64,000 nt of DNA. It comes from Nocardia rosealba (lineage in GTDB: Bacteria; Actinomycetota; Actinomycetes; Mycobacteriales; Mycobacteriaceae). The stretch spans positions 1-64,000 of the forward strand of contig NZ_JAIWNA010000007.1 in the NCBI RefSeq assembly GCF_020216065.1, in the 5' to 3' direction. The position numbers and the translations under genes are program-made. Numbering within the stretch: the stretch's first letter is position 1; each line of letters starts with the position of its first letter. This document shows positions 8,184-16,779 of the stretch, piece after piece. Below the pieces are notes generated by a model, which was not told the DNA's origin, searched no databases, and saw nothing but the letters and a program-made list of their open reading frames with translations.

Positions 8184-9272
8184 ATGACCACCGCAGTTGA
8201 CGTAGACGCGCGGCACTCCGATCTCGACGATCAGCGCACCCTCAGCGTGAGCCCCCTGCGCTCGCCCGCCGAGGTCCGCCTCGTGCACCCCATCACCGAC
8301 GAGCTGGCCGACACCGTGCGCTCGGGTCGCAAATCCACCGTCGACGTGCTCAACGGCGACGACGACCGCCTGATGGTGATCGTCGGCCCGTGCTCGGTGC
8401 ACGACCCCGTCGCCGCCCTCGACTACGCCCGCAAGCTCTCCGCCAAGGCCGAGGAACTCGGCGACCGGCTGCACATCGTCATGCGCGTGTACTTCGAGAA
8501 GCCGCGCACCACGCTGGGCTGGAAGGGTCTGATCAACGACCCGCACCTGGACGGTTCGTTCGACGTGAACACCGGCCTCGGCATCGGCCGCAAGGTGCTC
8601 GTCGACATCACCGCCCTCGGCCTGCCGGTGGCGTGTGAGTTCCTCGACCCGATCACCCCGCAGTACATCGCGGACCTGGTGTCCTACGGCGCGATCGGTG
8701 CGCGCACCGCCGCCAGCCAGGTGCACCGTCAGCTGTCCTCGGCGCTGTCGATGCCGGTGGGCATCAAGAACGGCACCGACGGTGACGTGCAGGTCGCGGT
8801 CGACGGTGTGCGTGCCGCCGCCGCCAGCCACGTCTTCCCTGGCACCGACCTCGACGGCCGCTCGGCGCTGATCCGCACCTCCGGCAACCCGGACTGCCAC
8901 GTCATCCTGCGCGGTGGCAGCAACGGCACCAACTACGACGCCGCCTCCGTCGCCGAGGCCAAGCTGCGCCTCGAGAAGTCCGCGCTGCCCCAGCGCGTGG
9001 TGGTCGACGCCAGCCACGGCAACAGCAACAAGGACCACAACCGTCAGGTCGACGTCGTCACCGACATCGCGACCCGGCTCGCCGCCGGTGAGCAGGGCGT
9101 GGTCGGTGTGATGCTCGAGTCGTTCCTCGTCGCGGGCCGCCAGGACCTCACCCTGGGCAAGGCCGCCGACCTCACCTACGGCCAGTCCATCACCGATGCC
9201 TGCATCGACTGGGAGACCACCGCCACGCAGCTCGACCGCCTGGCGCAGGCTGTCGAAACCCGGCGCGGCTGA
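8184..9272 (+). CDS. aroF: 3-deoxy-7-phosphoheptulonate synthase, type I (AroF/AroG/AroH family)
   Basis: Condenses phosphoenolpyruvate and erythrose 4-phosphate to DAHP, the first step of aromatic amino acid and chorismate synthesis. At 362 residues it is the length of the E. coli AroF/G/H enzymes. Hallmarks are GPCSVHD, RVYFEKPRTTLGWKGLINDP, QVHRQLSS, GIKNGTDG, LRGGSNGTNY and DASHGNSNKDHNRQ, with the metal- and substrate-binding residues in place. Mycobacteria are known for a type II enzyme, so this is the other lineage, common in Nocardia and Corynebacterium. AAAAGGA (8166-8172) is 11 bases before the ATG. The aromatic leader peptide and hairpins upstream suggest attenuation by aromatic amino acids. 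A strong hairpin follows the stop. Confidence 0.95.
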   Translation: MTTAVDVDARHSDLDDQRTLSVSPLRSPAEVRLVHPITDELADTVRSGRKSTVDVLNGDDDRLMVIVGPCSVHDPVAALDYARKLSAKAEELGDRLHIVMRVYFEKPRTTLGWKGLINDPHLDGSFDVNTGLGIGRKVLVDITALGLPVACEFLDPITPQYIADLVSYGAIGARTAASQVHRQLSSALSMPVGIKNGTDGDVQVAVDGVRAAAASHVFPGTDLDGRSALIRTSGNPDCHVILRGGSNGTNYDAASVAEAKLRLEKSALPQRVVVDASHGNSNKDHNRQVDVVTDIATRLAAGEQGVVGVMLESFLVAGRQDLTLGKAADLTYGQSITDACIDWETTATQLDRLAQAVETRRG

Positions 9273-9281
9273 AGTCGTTTC

Positions 9282-9316
9282 GCACTGTGGCCCCGGAAAC
9301 CCCGGGGCCACAGTGC
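9282..9316. terminator. Bidirectional terminator hairpin
   Basis: A perfect 15-bp stem, left arm 9282-9296 and right arm 9302-9316, with a five-base loop, lies between the convergent DAHP synthase and LysE genes. TTTC follows on the plus strand. Confidence 0.85.
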
Positions 9317-9318
9317 TT

Positions 9319-9936
9319 TCACTGGTTCTGCAGGGCGAGTCTGCCCGCGAGGGCCACGAATGACGCGCCGAACACGCGCCGCATCCACGTCACCACCGCC
9401 GGGCGCGACAGGATATGGGACCGCACCGCCGCCGCGGCAGCGCCGTACAGCGCGAACACCACGAACGTCGCCAGCATGAACACCCCACTCAGTTCGAGCA
9501 TGCGCGCCAACGCGTTCGGGGTACCGGTCGGCACGAACTGCGGCAGGAACGCGAAGAAGAAGATCGTCAGCTTCGGGTTGAGAATATTGAGCAGGATCGC
9601 GGAGGTGATCATCTTGCGCGCCGACGGCGCGGCACCGGACTCCGCCTCCGGGAGGGACAGTGCGCCCTTGTCGCGGAAGGTGTTCCACGCCATGTACAGC
9701 AGATACGCCACCCCGAGGTACTTCAAGGTCTGGAACGCCACCGCGCTGGCGTTGAGGACCGCTGCCAGCCCGGTGATGGCGGCGATCATGTGCGGGATGA
9801 TGCCGAGCGTGCAGCCGAAGGACGCGATCACGCTGGCCCGGACGCCCCGCGCCAGGCCCGCCGCGAGCGTGAACAGCACCCCGGTGCCCGGCGTGGCGAC
9901 GATGACGAGCGTGGTCAACGCGAACTCGATGCTCAT
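9319..9936 (-). CDS. LysE/RhtB family amino acid exporter
   Basis: A 205-residue inner-membrane protein with about six hydrophobic segments and the family N-terminal motif ATPGTGVLFTLAAGLARGVRA. LysE-type proteins export amino acids or small metabolites by proton exchange; the substrate here is unknown. The ATG at 9936 is preceded by TAGCCT at a spacing of exactly seven bases, so the mRNA is probably leaderless. A second LysE-type gene, only distantly similar, lies at 17569. Confidence 0.88.
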   Translation of the reverse strand: MSIEFALTTLVIVATPGTGVLFTLAAGLARGVRASVIASFGCTLGIIPHMIAAITGLAAVLNASAVAFQTLKYLGVAYLLYMAWNTFRDKGALSLPEAESGAAPSARKMITSAILLNILNPKLTIFFFAFLPQFVPTGTPNALARMLELSGVFMLATFVVFALYGAAAAAVRSHILSRPAVVTWMRRVFGASFVALAGRLALQNQ

Positions 9937-9943
9937 CTCCCGC

Positions 9944-9949
9944 AGGCTA
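9944..9949 (-). promoter_or_regulatory. -10 hexamer of a probable leaderless transcript (LysE gene)
   Basis: TAGCCT on the minus strand is seven bases before the ATG at 9936. Confidence 0.45.
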
Positions 9950-10023
9950 GCCAGTTCCGGTCGAGTTCGGAACAGGCAGTCTCAGTGGTGCTCGATGCGG
10001 GCGGGTCGGCAGACTGTTCGCTG

Positions 10024-12825
10024 ATGAGACTTCCCGAACTGCCCGATCTTCCCGTGCGGCCCGCGCTGGCGGACATCACGCGCACCCTGGCCGATCGGGG
10101 TGTCGCGGTGCTGGTCGCGCCCCCGGGGACCGGGAAGACGACGCTGGTGCCGTTGGCCTTGGCTGCGGACGAGTTCGTGGGGCCAGGGAAGACGGTGCCG
10201 TGGGCTTCGGCGGGCGGTGGGCGGGTTGTGGTGGCCGAACCGCGACGGTTGGCGGCGCGGGCGGCGGCCGCGCGGATGGCCGGGCTGCTCGGGGAACGGG
10301 TCGGGGAGACCGTGGGGTACGCGGTCCGTGGGGATCGCAAGGTAGGGCCGCGCACACGGATAGAGGTGGTGACCTCCGGTCTGCTGGTCCGGCGGTTGCA
10401 GCAGGACCCGGAGCTCGCGGGTGTCGGCACGGTGATCCTCGACGAGTGCCATGAGCGGCACCTCGACGCCGATCTGCTGCTTGCCCTGCTGCTCGACGCT
10501 CGGTCGGGTCTGCGTCCCGATCTGCGCGTGCTCGCCACCTCGGCGACCGTCGCCGCCGACCGGCTCGCCGAACTGCTCGGTGGTGACGAGCGGGCGCCGG
10601 TGCTCGAGGTGCGGGGACGGACGTACCCGGTCGACATCGGTTATGTGCCGGCCTTGCCCCGGGAACGGGTGGAAGGCCATGTCGCCCGGGCGACGCGTGT
10701 CGCGCTGGATCAGACCGAGGGCGATGTCCTGGTTTTCCTGCCGGGTGTCGGTGAGATCAACCGGACGGCCGGGTTGCTGCGTGATCTCGATGTGGATGTC
10801 GTGCCGTTGCACGGTCGGCTGGCCGGGGCGGCGCAGGACAGTGCGCTACGGCCGGGCGCGCGTCGCCGGGTCGTGTTGTCCACTGCCGTAGCGGAATCCA
10901 GCCTCACCGTGCCCGGCGTGCGTGCCGTCGTCGACTCCGGATTGTCGCGGGTGTCGCGGGTCGACCATCGGCGTGGGCTGTCCGGCCTTGCGACAGTGCG
11001 TGTTTCGGCCGCTGTCGCCGAACAGCGCGCGGGGCGTGCGGGTCGTGAGGCGTCCGGTCGTGCCTGGCGCTGCTGGCCCGAATACGAACACCACACCCTG
11101 CCCGCCTACCCCGACCCCGAGATCCGCACCGCCGAATTGACCCGCCTCGCACTCGAATTGGCCTGCTGGGGCACCCCCGACGGTTCCGCCCTCGCCTGGT
11201 GGGACGCCCCACCCGAAGGCGCGCTCACCGCCGCCCGCACCGTCCTGCACGCCCTCGGCGCCCTCGACGGCAACGACCACATCACCGCCCGCGGCCGCGC
11301 CATGGCCACCCTCGGCCTGCACCCCCGCCTGGCCCGCGCCCTCCTCGACGGCGCCGCCCACCTGGGCCCGAGACTCGCCGCCGAAATGGTCGCCCTGATG
11401 GACGACGACACCCTCGCCCCCGGCACAGACGCCACCGCGGCCCTGCGCACCCTCCGCACCGAACGCCCACCCCGCTGGACCCGAGAGGTCACCCGCCTCA
11501 CCCGCCTCGTCGGCGAATCCGGTGGCTCGGACTTGCCGCTCGAGAGTGCTTATGGCGCAATCGCATCGGGCGTGGAGACCGGCGGCGCGGCGCTGGCCGG
11601 CGAGGAAAGCCGTTCTGCGGCGACATCGTTCGATGTCGGAGCCAAGGCGGGATCGCCAGGTGATGGTCGCGCTGAGGGCAGTTCGCCTGCGGGAAGCCAT
11701 GGTGATCGGCAGGCGGACCCGAGGCGTGGCAGTGGCGGCTCGGGTGCGGGGAGGCGTGACTCGGCCGGGTCGGGTTTGGGGAGGCGTGACTCGGCCGGGT
11801 CGGGTTTGGGGAGGCGTGACTCGGCCGGGTCGGGTTTGGGGGTGCTCGAAGAAGGGGTGGCGTTGATGATCGCGTTGGCGCAGCCGGAGCGGTTGGCGCG
11901 GCGGCGGGGGAGTGGGTCGGGGTCGTATTTGATGGCGGGTGGGACGGCGGTTTCGTTGCCTGCGGGGTCCGGGCTGGTGGCGGCGGAGTGGTTGGCTGTT
12001 GCCGTGGCGGATCGGGATCCGGGGCGGGCGGAGGGCCGAATTCGGCTGGCGGCCATCGCTTCTGAGGATTTAGCGCGGGAGGCGGCGCCTGGGCTGGTCA
12101 GCGTGCGGGAGGAGGTGCGGTGGGACGGCGGGGATGTGATCGCGCGGCGGGTCGAGGGGTTGGGTGCGATCGTGCTGTCCGAAAAGCCGCTGCGTGAACC
12201 GGATTCGGCGTTGGTGGGCGCGGCGTTGCGGGAAGGACTGCGCGCGGAGGGGATCGGTCTGCTCCGCTGGTCCGACGACGCGCGCAACCTGCGTGATCGC
12301 CTCGCCTTCCTGCACCGCACGCTCGGCGCACCATGGCCCGATGTCGACGACGACGCCCTCCTCGCCGACCTCGACTCCTGGCTCGGCCCCGAACTCACCA
12401 CCGCCCGTCGCCGCGCCGACCTCGCCCGCATCGACGCGGGTACCGCCCTGCGCCGCCTCCTGCCCTGGCCCGAAGCCACCCGCCTCGACGACCTCGCCCC
12501 AGAGCGCCTCGAGGTCCCCTCGGGCAGCCGCGTCCGCGTCGACTACAGCGCCGACCAGCCGGTTCTCGCGGTGAAGGTCCAGGAAATCTTCGGCTGGACC
12601 ACCCCACCAACCCTCGCCGACGGCCGCGCCACCCTCCTCCTGCACCTGCTCTCCCCAGCCCAGCGCCCTGTAGCCGTCACCGCCGACCTCCCCTCCTTCT
12701 GGCAAACCGGCTGGCCCCAGGTCCGCGCCGACCTCCGCGGCCGCTACCCCAAACACGCCTGGCCCGAAGACCCCACCCGAACCCCCGCCCACCGAGGCAC
12801 CGCCCGCCGCCTCCGCCCCACCTGA
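10024..12825 (+). CDS. hrpB: ATP-dependent helicase HrpB
   Basis: A DEAH-type superfamily 2 RNA/DNA helicase of 933 residues. Walker A is GTGKTT (35-40), motif II is DECH (140-143), SAT is in LATSATVA, and the C-terminal HrpB domain carries the late motif VDYSADQPVLAVKVQEIFGW. It is longer than E. coli HrpB (about 820 residues). The excess is mainly a Gly/Ser/Arg-rich insert around residues 500-615, including three exact copies of RRDSAGSGLG from a 30-bp tandem repeat (11751-11840). The insert falls between the helicase core and the C-terminal domain, so it is probably a flexible linker. Strongly G-rich codon choice through the middle contrasts with C-rich ends. The ATG at 10024 opens the conserved N-terminus; the frame is open far upstream without support. 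Confidence 0.92.
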   Translation: MRLPELPDLPVRPALADITRTLADRGVAVLVAPPGTGKTTLVPLALAADEFVGPGKTVPWASAGGGRVVVAEPRRLAARAAAARMAGLLGERVGETVGYAVRGDRKVGPRTRIEVVTSGLLVRRLQQDPELAGVGTVILDECHERHLDADLLLALLLDARSGLRPDLRVLATSATVAADRLAELLGGDERAPVLEVRGRTYPVDIGYVPALPRERVEGHVARATRVALDQTEGDVLVFLPGVGEINRTAGLLRDLDVDVVPLHGRLAGAAQDSALRPGARRRVVLSTAVAESSLTVPGVRAVVDSGLSRVSRVDHRRGLSGLATVRVSAAVAEQRAGRAGREASGRAWRCWPEYEHHTLPAYPDPEIRTAELTRLALELACWGTPDGSALAWWDAPPEGALTAARTVLHALGALDGNDHITARGRAMATLGLHPRLARALLDGAAHLGPRLAAEMVALMDDDTLAPGTDATAALRTLRTERPPRWTREVTRLTRLVGESGGSDLPLESAYGAIASGVETGGAALAGEESRSAATSFDVGAKAGSPGDGRAEGSSPAGSHGDRQADPRRGSGGSGAGRRDSAGSGLGRRDSAGSGLGRRDSAGSGLGVLEEGVALMIALAQPERLARRRGSGSGSYLMAGGTAVSLPAGSGLVAAEWLAVAVADRDPGRAEGRIRLAAIASEDLAREAAPGLVSVREEVRWDGGDVIARRVEGLGAIVLSEKPLREPDSALVGAALREGLRAEGIGLLRWSDDARNLRDRLAFLHRTLGAPWPDVDDDALLADLDSWLGPELTTARRRADLARIDAGTALRRLLPWPEATRLDDLAPERLEVPSGSRVRVDYSADQPVLAVKVQEIFGWTTPPTLADGRATLLLHLLSPAQRPVAVTADLPSFWQTGWPQVRADLRGRYPKHAWPEDPTRTPAHRGTARRLRPT
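11751..11840 (+). repeat. Three perfect 30-bp tandem repeats inside hrpB
   Basis: Three identical units at 11751-11780, 11781-11810 and 11811-11840, each starting GAGGCGTGACTCGGCCGGGT. They are in frame and encode Gly/Ser/Arg-rich decapeptides in the linker of HrpB. Perfect identity implies recent slippage, so copy number may vary between strains. This is not a CRISPR array: the units are contiguous with no spacers. Confidence 0.95.
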
Positions 12826-12896
12826 CCACCCTCGAGACCGGCGCCTGTCCCGCCTGCCCTCGCTTCAGGCCAGCGGCCACCCATCGAGCTGGACGT

Positions 12897-12957
12897 GATC
12901 ACCACGCTCTGATGGCGGCATCGACCGAGAAGCGAACGCCACCAGTGCGTGGTGATC
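12897..12957. terminator. Inverted repeat between convergent genes
   Basis: GATCACCACGC (12897-12907) pairs with GCGTGGTGATC (12947-12957), and inside it TGGCG (12913-12917) pairs with CGCCA (12937-12941). It lies between the ends of hrpB and the methyltransferase gene and is a plausible shared terminator. No U-run is seen. Confidence 0.5.
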
Positions 12958-12962
12958 TCGGT

Positions 12963-13505
12963 TCAGGGGGTGTGGGTGAGGTGGACGGCGAGGAGGTCGC
13001 CTGAGGTGGTGGGTTCGCCGGTGAAGCCGGCGGCGGCGCAGCGATCGGTGAGGCGAGTTGGGCTGGGTTTCGGGGAGGTGGGGGCGTCGGTGGGGGTGCC
13101 GTACCCGTAGCAGAGCCAGAGGCGGCCGGTGGGGGACAGGCAGGCTCGGATCGTCGCCCAGGCCTGGGGTGCGGGGGAGGTCCAGAAGAGGTTGACGTTG
13201 ACCGCGTAGATCAGGTCGAACTGTTCGCCGGGATCGAGTTCGCCGAGCAGGCGGCCCGGTGCGATCTTTCCGATCTCGCCCTGCACCAACCGGATTCGGC
13301 CTGCCGCGACCTCGTCGGCACACCGCTGCCCGGCTCGCGCCAACGCGGTCGCCGAACGTTCCACGCCGACGATCCGCCCGTCGCCGAGCCGCTCCGCCAT
13401 CCGCGCCAACGACGCGCCCGGACCAGGCCCCACTTCGAGGACCCGCTCACCTGCCCGCACTCCCATCACATCGGCGAACCACTCGAACCGTGCGTCGTCA
13501 GCCAC
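12963..13505 (-). CDS. Class I SAM-dependent methyltransferase
   Basis: A 180-residue protein with the SAM-binding motif I VLEVGPGPGASL, the acidic end of strand 2 in VGVERS and motif IV FDLIYAVNVN. The C-terminus is short, so this is the bare fold with no substrate domain. It could act on a small molecule; the substrate is not predictable. The start is GTG with a purine-rich GAGAGGGG upstream. The next gene upstream (GNAT) ends 48 bases before it on the same strand, so the two may be co-transcribed. Confidence 0.82.
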   Translation of the reverse strand: MADDARFEWFADVMGVRAGERVLEVGPGPGASLARMAERLGDGRIVGVERSATALARAGQRCADEVAAGRIRLVQGEIGKIAPGRLLGELDPGEQFDLIYAVNVNLFWTSPAPQAWATIRACLSPTGRLWLCYGYGTPTDAPTSPKPSPTRLTDRCAAAGFTGEPTTSGDLLAVHLTHTP

Positions 13506-13553
13506 CTGTCGCGCCCCTCTCGCGCTCCGAGAACCACCAGCACTCAGCCACGA

Positions 13554-14138
13554 TCATCCTTCCGGAGGAAAGGTCTCCGCAGGCCATCCATCCACCGGGC
13601 CGGGCGGATCGTCGACCAACCGTGCCGCGTACCACTCGTCGACCCGAACCCCACGCTGCACGCCGCCCAACCGGGCCTTCCCCTCGTAGTGGAATCCGTT
13701 GCGGCGGACGGCGGCGGCCGAGGCGTGATTGCCGACCATCGCGCGCCACGTGATGCGCTGCAGGCCGAGCCCTTCGGTGGCGAAGCCGAAATCGCAGACC
13801 AGGGTGATGGCGCGTGACATCAGGCCGCGACCTCGGTGTTCTGGGCTGAGCCAGAAGCCGATCTCGCAGGCGCCCGGACCCCGGGCGTGCAGGCCGACCA
13901 TCCCCTCGACGCGGCCGTCGGCTGCGGTGCGGATGGACCAGATCGGCTCGTTGTGGAGCCACCCTCCCGCCACGTTCCGGTCGAGGAACTCCTCGGCGTC
14001 GGTGCGGCCGTAGGGCACGGGGATGGTGGTCCAGCGCCCTACGGCGGGGTCTTGGCAACACTCGACGATGCGGTCGATGTCGGCGGCGGTCGGCCGGATG
14101 AGCCACACGGTGCCGTCGGTGAGCGTGTGCTGGTACAT
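13554..14138 (-). CDS. GNAT family N-acetyltransferase (RimJ/RimL type)
   Basis: Transfers acetyl from acetyl-CoA to an amine. It resembles the RimJ/RimL group that acetylates protein N-termini or small amines. In 194 residues, the acetyl-CoA motif is EHRGRGLMSRAI, with the conserved IGFWL strand before it and an LQRITWRAMVGNHASA segment after it. I place the start at 14138 (MYQHTLTDGTVWLIRP), which has GAGGTG upstream; the frame stays open 55 codons further without coding character. It is likely co-transcribed with the methyltransferase gene. Confidence 0.87.
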   Translation of the reverse strand: MYQHTLTDGTVWLIRPTAADIDRIVECCQDPAVGRWTTIPVPYGRTDAEEFLDRNVAGGWLHNEPIWSIRTAADGRVEGMVGLHARGPGACEIGFWLSPEHRGRGLMSRAITLVCDFGFATEGLGLQRITWRAMVGNHASAAAVRRNGFHYEGKARLGGVQRGVRVDEWYAARLVDDPPGPVDGWPAETFPPEG

Positions 14139-14236
14139 CACCTCATCCTGGCAGGACGGGTGCAGAGTTCTCACGGCATTTTCCGCGCGCGACGGCAAAA
14201 CCGGTACACCCGTGCAACCAGCGTGAACCCACTCCG

Positions 14237-14242
14237 TAGGAT
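14237..14242 (+). promoter_or_regulatory. -10 hexamer of a probable leaderless transcript (ECF sigma gene)
   Basis: TAGGAT lies eight bases before the ATG at 14251. No SD is present. Confidence 0.45.
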
Positions 14243-14250
14243 CAGCGGCG

Positions 14251-15147
14251 ATGGTTTCCCCGCTTCTCGCCGACCTGTTCGAATCGCATCGAGCACATCT
14301 CATTTCGGTGGCCTACCGGCTCACCGGAAGCGTCGGCGACGCCGAGGACGCGGTGCAGGAGAGCTGGCTGCGGATGGCGGGCGCCCACCAATCCGAGATC
14401 GAGGACCTGCGTGCCTGGCTCACCACCGTGGTGAGCCGGATCTGCCTCGACCATCTGCGCAGCGCGGCGGTGCGCCGGGAAACCTACGTGGGCCAGTGGC
14501 TGCCGGAACCGATCGTCACCGGGCAGGCCCGCACCGACGACCCGCTGGAGGTGGTCGTCCGCAATCAGGACAACCGGATGGCGGCGATGGTGGTGCTCGA
14601 CGCGCTCACCCCGCAGCAGCGGGTGGCGCTGGTCCTGCACGACAGCCTCGCCGTACCGTTCGACGAGATCGCCGACATCCTCGGCGTATCACCCGATGCG
14701 GCACGGCAGTTGGCGGTGCGCGCACGCAAGACCGTGGCCCGCACCCCACCCCCGGTGACCGACGACGCGCACGACGAGGCGGTGCAGCGTTTCCTGGCCG
14801 CGCTGGCCACCGGCGATATCGCCGCGGTGGCCGCCACCCTGCATCCGGACGTGAATTTCATCGCCGACGCGGGCGGCACGGCACGCACGGCGCTCAATGT
14901 CGTGGAGGGTGCGGAGAAGGTGGCGCGGCTGGCGGTCGGCCTGTGGCGCAAGCAGCTCGAGGAACCGGCGCTGGAGATCGGTTTCGCCGCGGTGAACGGG
15001 CAATCGGGTCTGGTACTCACCGATCCGAACTCACCGTTCGGCCGAGCGGTTCGGGTGCTCGCGTTCTCGGTGAAAGACGGGCTGGTCTGTGCCGCTTACG
15101 ATTTCGCCAATGTGGCGAAGCTGTCGGGCGCTCGGCTGCGCACCTAG
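14251..15147 (+). CDS. ECF sigma factor with C-terminal SnoaL-like domain (ECF41 type)
   Basis: A 298-residue sigma factor. Region 2 is RLTGSVGDAEDAVQESWLRM, region 4 is ALTPQQRVALVLHDSLAVPFDEIADILGVSPDAARQLAVRAR, and a C-terminal extension of about 110 residues has the NTF2/SnoaL-like fold. In the ECF41 group this extension replaces an anti-sigma factor and controls activity in cis. WLPEP between regions 2 and 4 is typical. ECF41 genes usually neighbour a carboxymuconolactone decarboxylase, oxidoreductase or epimerase gene. None is adjacent here, but an AhpD-like gene and an NmrA-like gene lie 7 kb upstream and are possible targets. Confidence 0.9.
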   Translation: MVSPLLADLFESHRAHLISVAYRLTGSVGDAEDAVQESWLRMAGAHQSEIEDLRAWLTTVVSRICLDHLRSAAVRRETYVGQWLPEPIVTGQARTDDPLEVVVRNQDNRMAAMVVLDALTPQQRVALVLHDSLAVPFDEIADILGVSPDAARQLAVRARKTVARTPPPVTDDAHDEAVQRFLAALATGDIAAVAATLHPDVNFIADAGGTARTALNVVEGAEKVARLAVGLWRKQLEEPALEIGFAAVNGQSGLVLTDPNSPFGRAVRVLAFSVKDGLVCAAYDFANVAKLSGARLRT

Positions 15148-15187
15148 CCGGACCGGACCCGCGCGATCCGATCCGGCGCTGCGGTGT

Positions 15188-15403
15188 CTACGGGTAGGTG
15201 GACCCCCACTGGTGATCACCGGTGGACGAGCCGAGGTTGTGGTCCCCGGTGGACGAGCCCATGTTGTTGTCCGGCGTGGCCGACCCGGTGAAGAAGTCGA
15301 CGATCGGGCTGGCTTCCAGCTGTTCCTGGATGAAGCGAAGTGCCGAACCGGCGACCTCCGACGCGGCCGGTTGCAGGATGAAGTCGAGCAGAGGTGAGGC
15401 CAT
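15188..15403 (-). CDS. Small protein with GSSTGDH repeats, unknown function
   Basis: A 71-residue protein I do not recognise. The first 45 residues are a plain mixed segment, perhaps one or two helices (SALRFIQEQLEASPIVDFF). The last 25 are two near-repeats, NMGSSTGDHN and LGSSTGDHQ, ending GSTYP. The repeat carries over at DNA level as a 27-base near-duplication. A good SD (GAAAGGGG) sits just before the ATG at 15403 and codon use matches the genome, so it is probably real. No signal peptide is evident. It lies between the ECF41 gene (convergent) and the aminotransferase gene (divergent). Confidence 0.68.
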   Translation of the reverse strand: MASPLLDFILQPAASEVAGSALRFIQEQLEASPIVDFFTGSATPDNNMGSSTGDHNLGSSTGDHQWGSTYP

Positions 15404-15423
15404 GCGAGCCCCTTTCGATATGC

Positions 15424-15438
15424 CACCACGCTGTGGTG
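15424..15438. promoter_or_regulatory. Short palindrome in a divergent promoter region
   Basis: CACCAC-GCT-GTGGTG lies about 20 bases upstream of the small GSSTGDH gene, in the 173-base region it shares with the aminotransferase gene. It is a possible operator; nothing links it to a named regulator. Confidence 0.25.
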
Positions 15439-15564
15439 TGTGAGGTAGAACACGGCGAGGCTAGCTGAGGTTGAGTGATCGAACAATACCGCAGGTCAAA
15501 GGCCAAAAACGTTTGTGAAACATAGGTGTTCGCTATCGTGCGGCAACGGCTGAGAAAGGTGGGA

Positions 15565-15570
15565 TACGCT
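15565..15570 (+). promoter_or_regulatory. -10 hexamer of a probable leaderless transcript (aminotransferase)
   Basis: TACGCT lies six bases before the ATG at 15577. The GGAG next to the ATG is too close to act as an SD, which fits a leaderless start. Confidence 0.4.
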
Positions 15571-15576
15571 GCGGAG

Positions 15577-16755
15577 ATGTCGTCTGTGCCGCCCACCGTC
15601 TCCCGCTTGCGTCCCTTCGGATCGACCATTTTCGCCGAGATGACCGAACTGGCCGTGCGCCACGACGCGGTGAATCTCGGACAGGGATTCCCCGACACCG
15701 ACGGTCCCGCGAGCATGCTCGAAGTGGCCCGCGCCGCTATCGCCGACGGTCACAACCAGTACCCGCCTGGCCGAGGGGTACCCGCCCTGCGCCGCGCCGT
15801 CGCCGCGGATCGCGCCCGCCGCTACGGCACCCACTACGACCCCGACACCGAGGTCCTGGTCACCGTCGGCGCCACGGAAGCGATCAGCGCCACACTGCTC
15901 GGCCTGGTCGAACCCGGCGCGGAAGTGGTGCTCATCGAGCCCTACTACGACTCCTACGCCGCCGCGGTCGCCCTGGCGGGTGCGCAGCGCCGGACCGCGC
16001 GACTGGTTCCCGACGGCGACCGCTTCGTCCTCGACATCGACAGCCTGCGTTCCGCGATCACCCCGGAAACCCGCATGCTGGTGATCAATTCACCCCACAA
16101 CCCCACCGGCTCGGTGCTCTCGCGCGGCGAACTCACCGCGATCGCCGAGCTGGCACGCGAACACGACCTGCTGGTGCTGGCCGACGAGGTGTACGAGCAC
16201 CTCGTGTACGACGGCGTGGAGCACCTCAGCATCTCGACGCTGCCAGGGATGCGCGAGCGAACCATCGTGGTGTCCAGCGCGGCGAAGACTTTCAATGTCA
16301 CCGGCTGGAAGATCGGCTGGGCGTGCGCCCCCGCGCCACTGCTGAATGCCGTGCTCACGGCGAAACAGTTCATGACCTTCGTCGGTGGCGGCCCGTTCCA
16401 GCCCGCTGTCGCCCACGCGATCGACACCGAGCTGGACTGGGTGCACCACATGCGCGACGGACTCGCCGACAAACGCCTTCGACTCTCGGACGCGTTGCGC
16501 GACACCGGCTTCGCAGTCTCGTCCACCGCGGGCGGCTACTTCGTGTGTGCTGATGTGCGACCGCTCGGAATCGACGACGGGCTGACGCTGTGCCGGGAGA
16601 TGCCTGCTCGACTCGGCGTGGCCGCCGTACCGGTGAGCGCGTTCGTCGACCATCCCGCCGAGTGGAAACACCTGGTGCGCTTCACCTTCAGCAAACGGGA
16701 CGAAACCATCGACGAGGGCGCTCGGCGGTTGCGTGCGGGAGTCGCGACACGCTGA
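15577..16755 (+). CDS. dapC: Class I/II aminotransferase, DapC-like
   Basis: A PLP-dependent fold-type I aminotransferase of 392 residues. The PLP lysine is Lys237 (SSAAKTFNVTGWKIGW), the phosphate/pyridine residues are in NSPHNPTG and LADEVYEHLVY, and the N-terminal signature is NLGQGFPDTDGP. This is the subgroup containing mycobacterial DapC (Rv0858c, N-succinyldiaminopimelate aminotransferase for lysine and peptidoglycan synthesis) and kynurenine/methionine aminotransferases such as YbdL. Gene order relative to the XPB helicase supports the DapC assignment, but substrate specificity cannot be read from the sequence. The start at 15577 is supported by homologue length and the -10 geometry; the frame opens at 15526. 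Confidence 0.8.
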   Translation: MSSVPPTVSRLRPFGSTIFAEMTELAVRHDAVNLGQGFPDTDGPASMLEVARAAIADGHNQYPPGRGVPALRRAVAADRARRYGTHYDPDTEVLVTVGATEAISATLLGLVEPGAEVVLIEPYYDSYAAAVALAGAQRRTARLVPDGDRFVLDIDSLRSAITPETRMLVINSPHNPTGSVLSRGELTAIAELAREHDLLVLADEVYEHLVYDGVEHLSISTLPGMRERTIVVSSAAKTFNVTGWKIGWACAPAPLLNAVLTAKQFMTFVGGGPFQPAVAHAIDTELDWVHHMRDGLADKRLRLSDALRDTGFAVSSTAGGYFVCADVRPLGIDDGLTLCREMPARLGVAAVPVSAFVDHPAEWKHLVRFTFSKRDETIDEGARRLRAGVATR

Positions 16756-16779
16756 TCAGCGGATCGGTGCGACTGCCGG

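Noticed and set aside
11751..11840. Regular repeats considered as a CRISPR array
   Set aside because: The units are directly adjacent, in frame in hrpB, and there are no spacers or cas genes.
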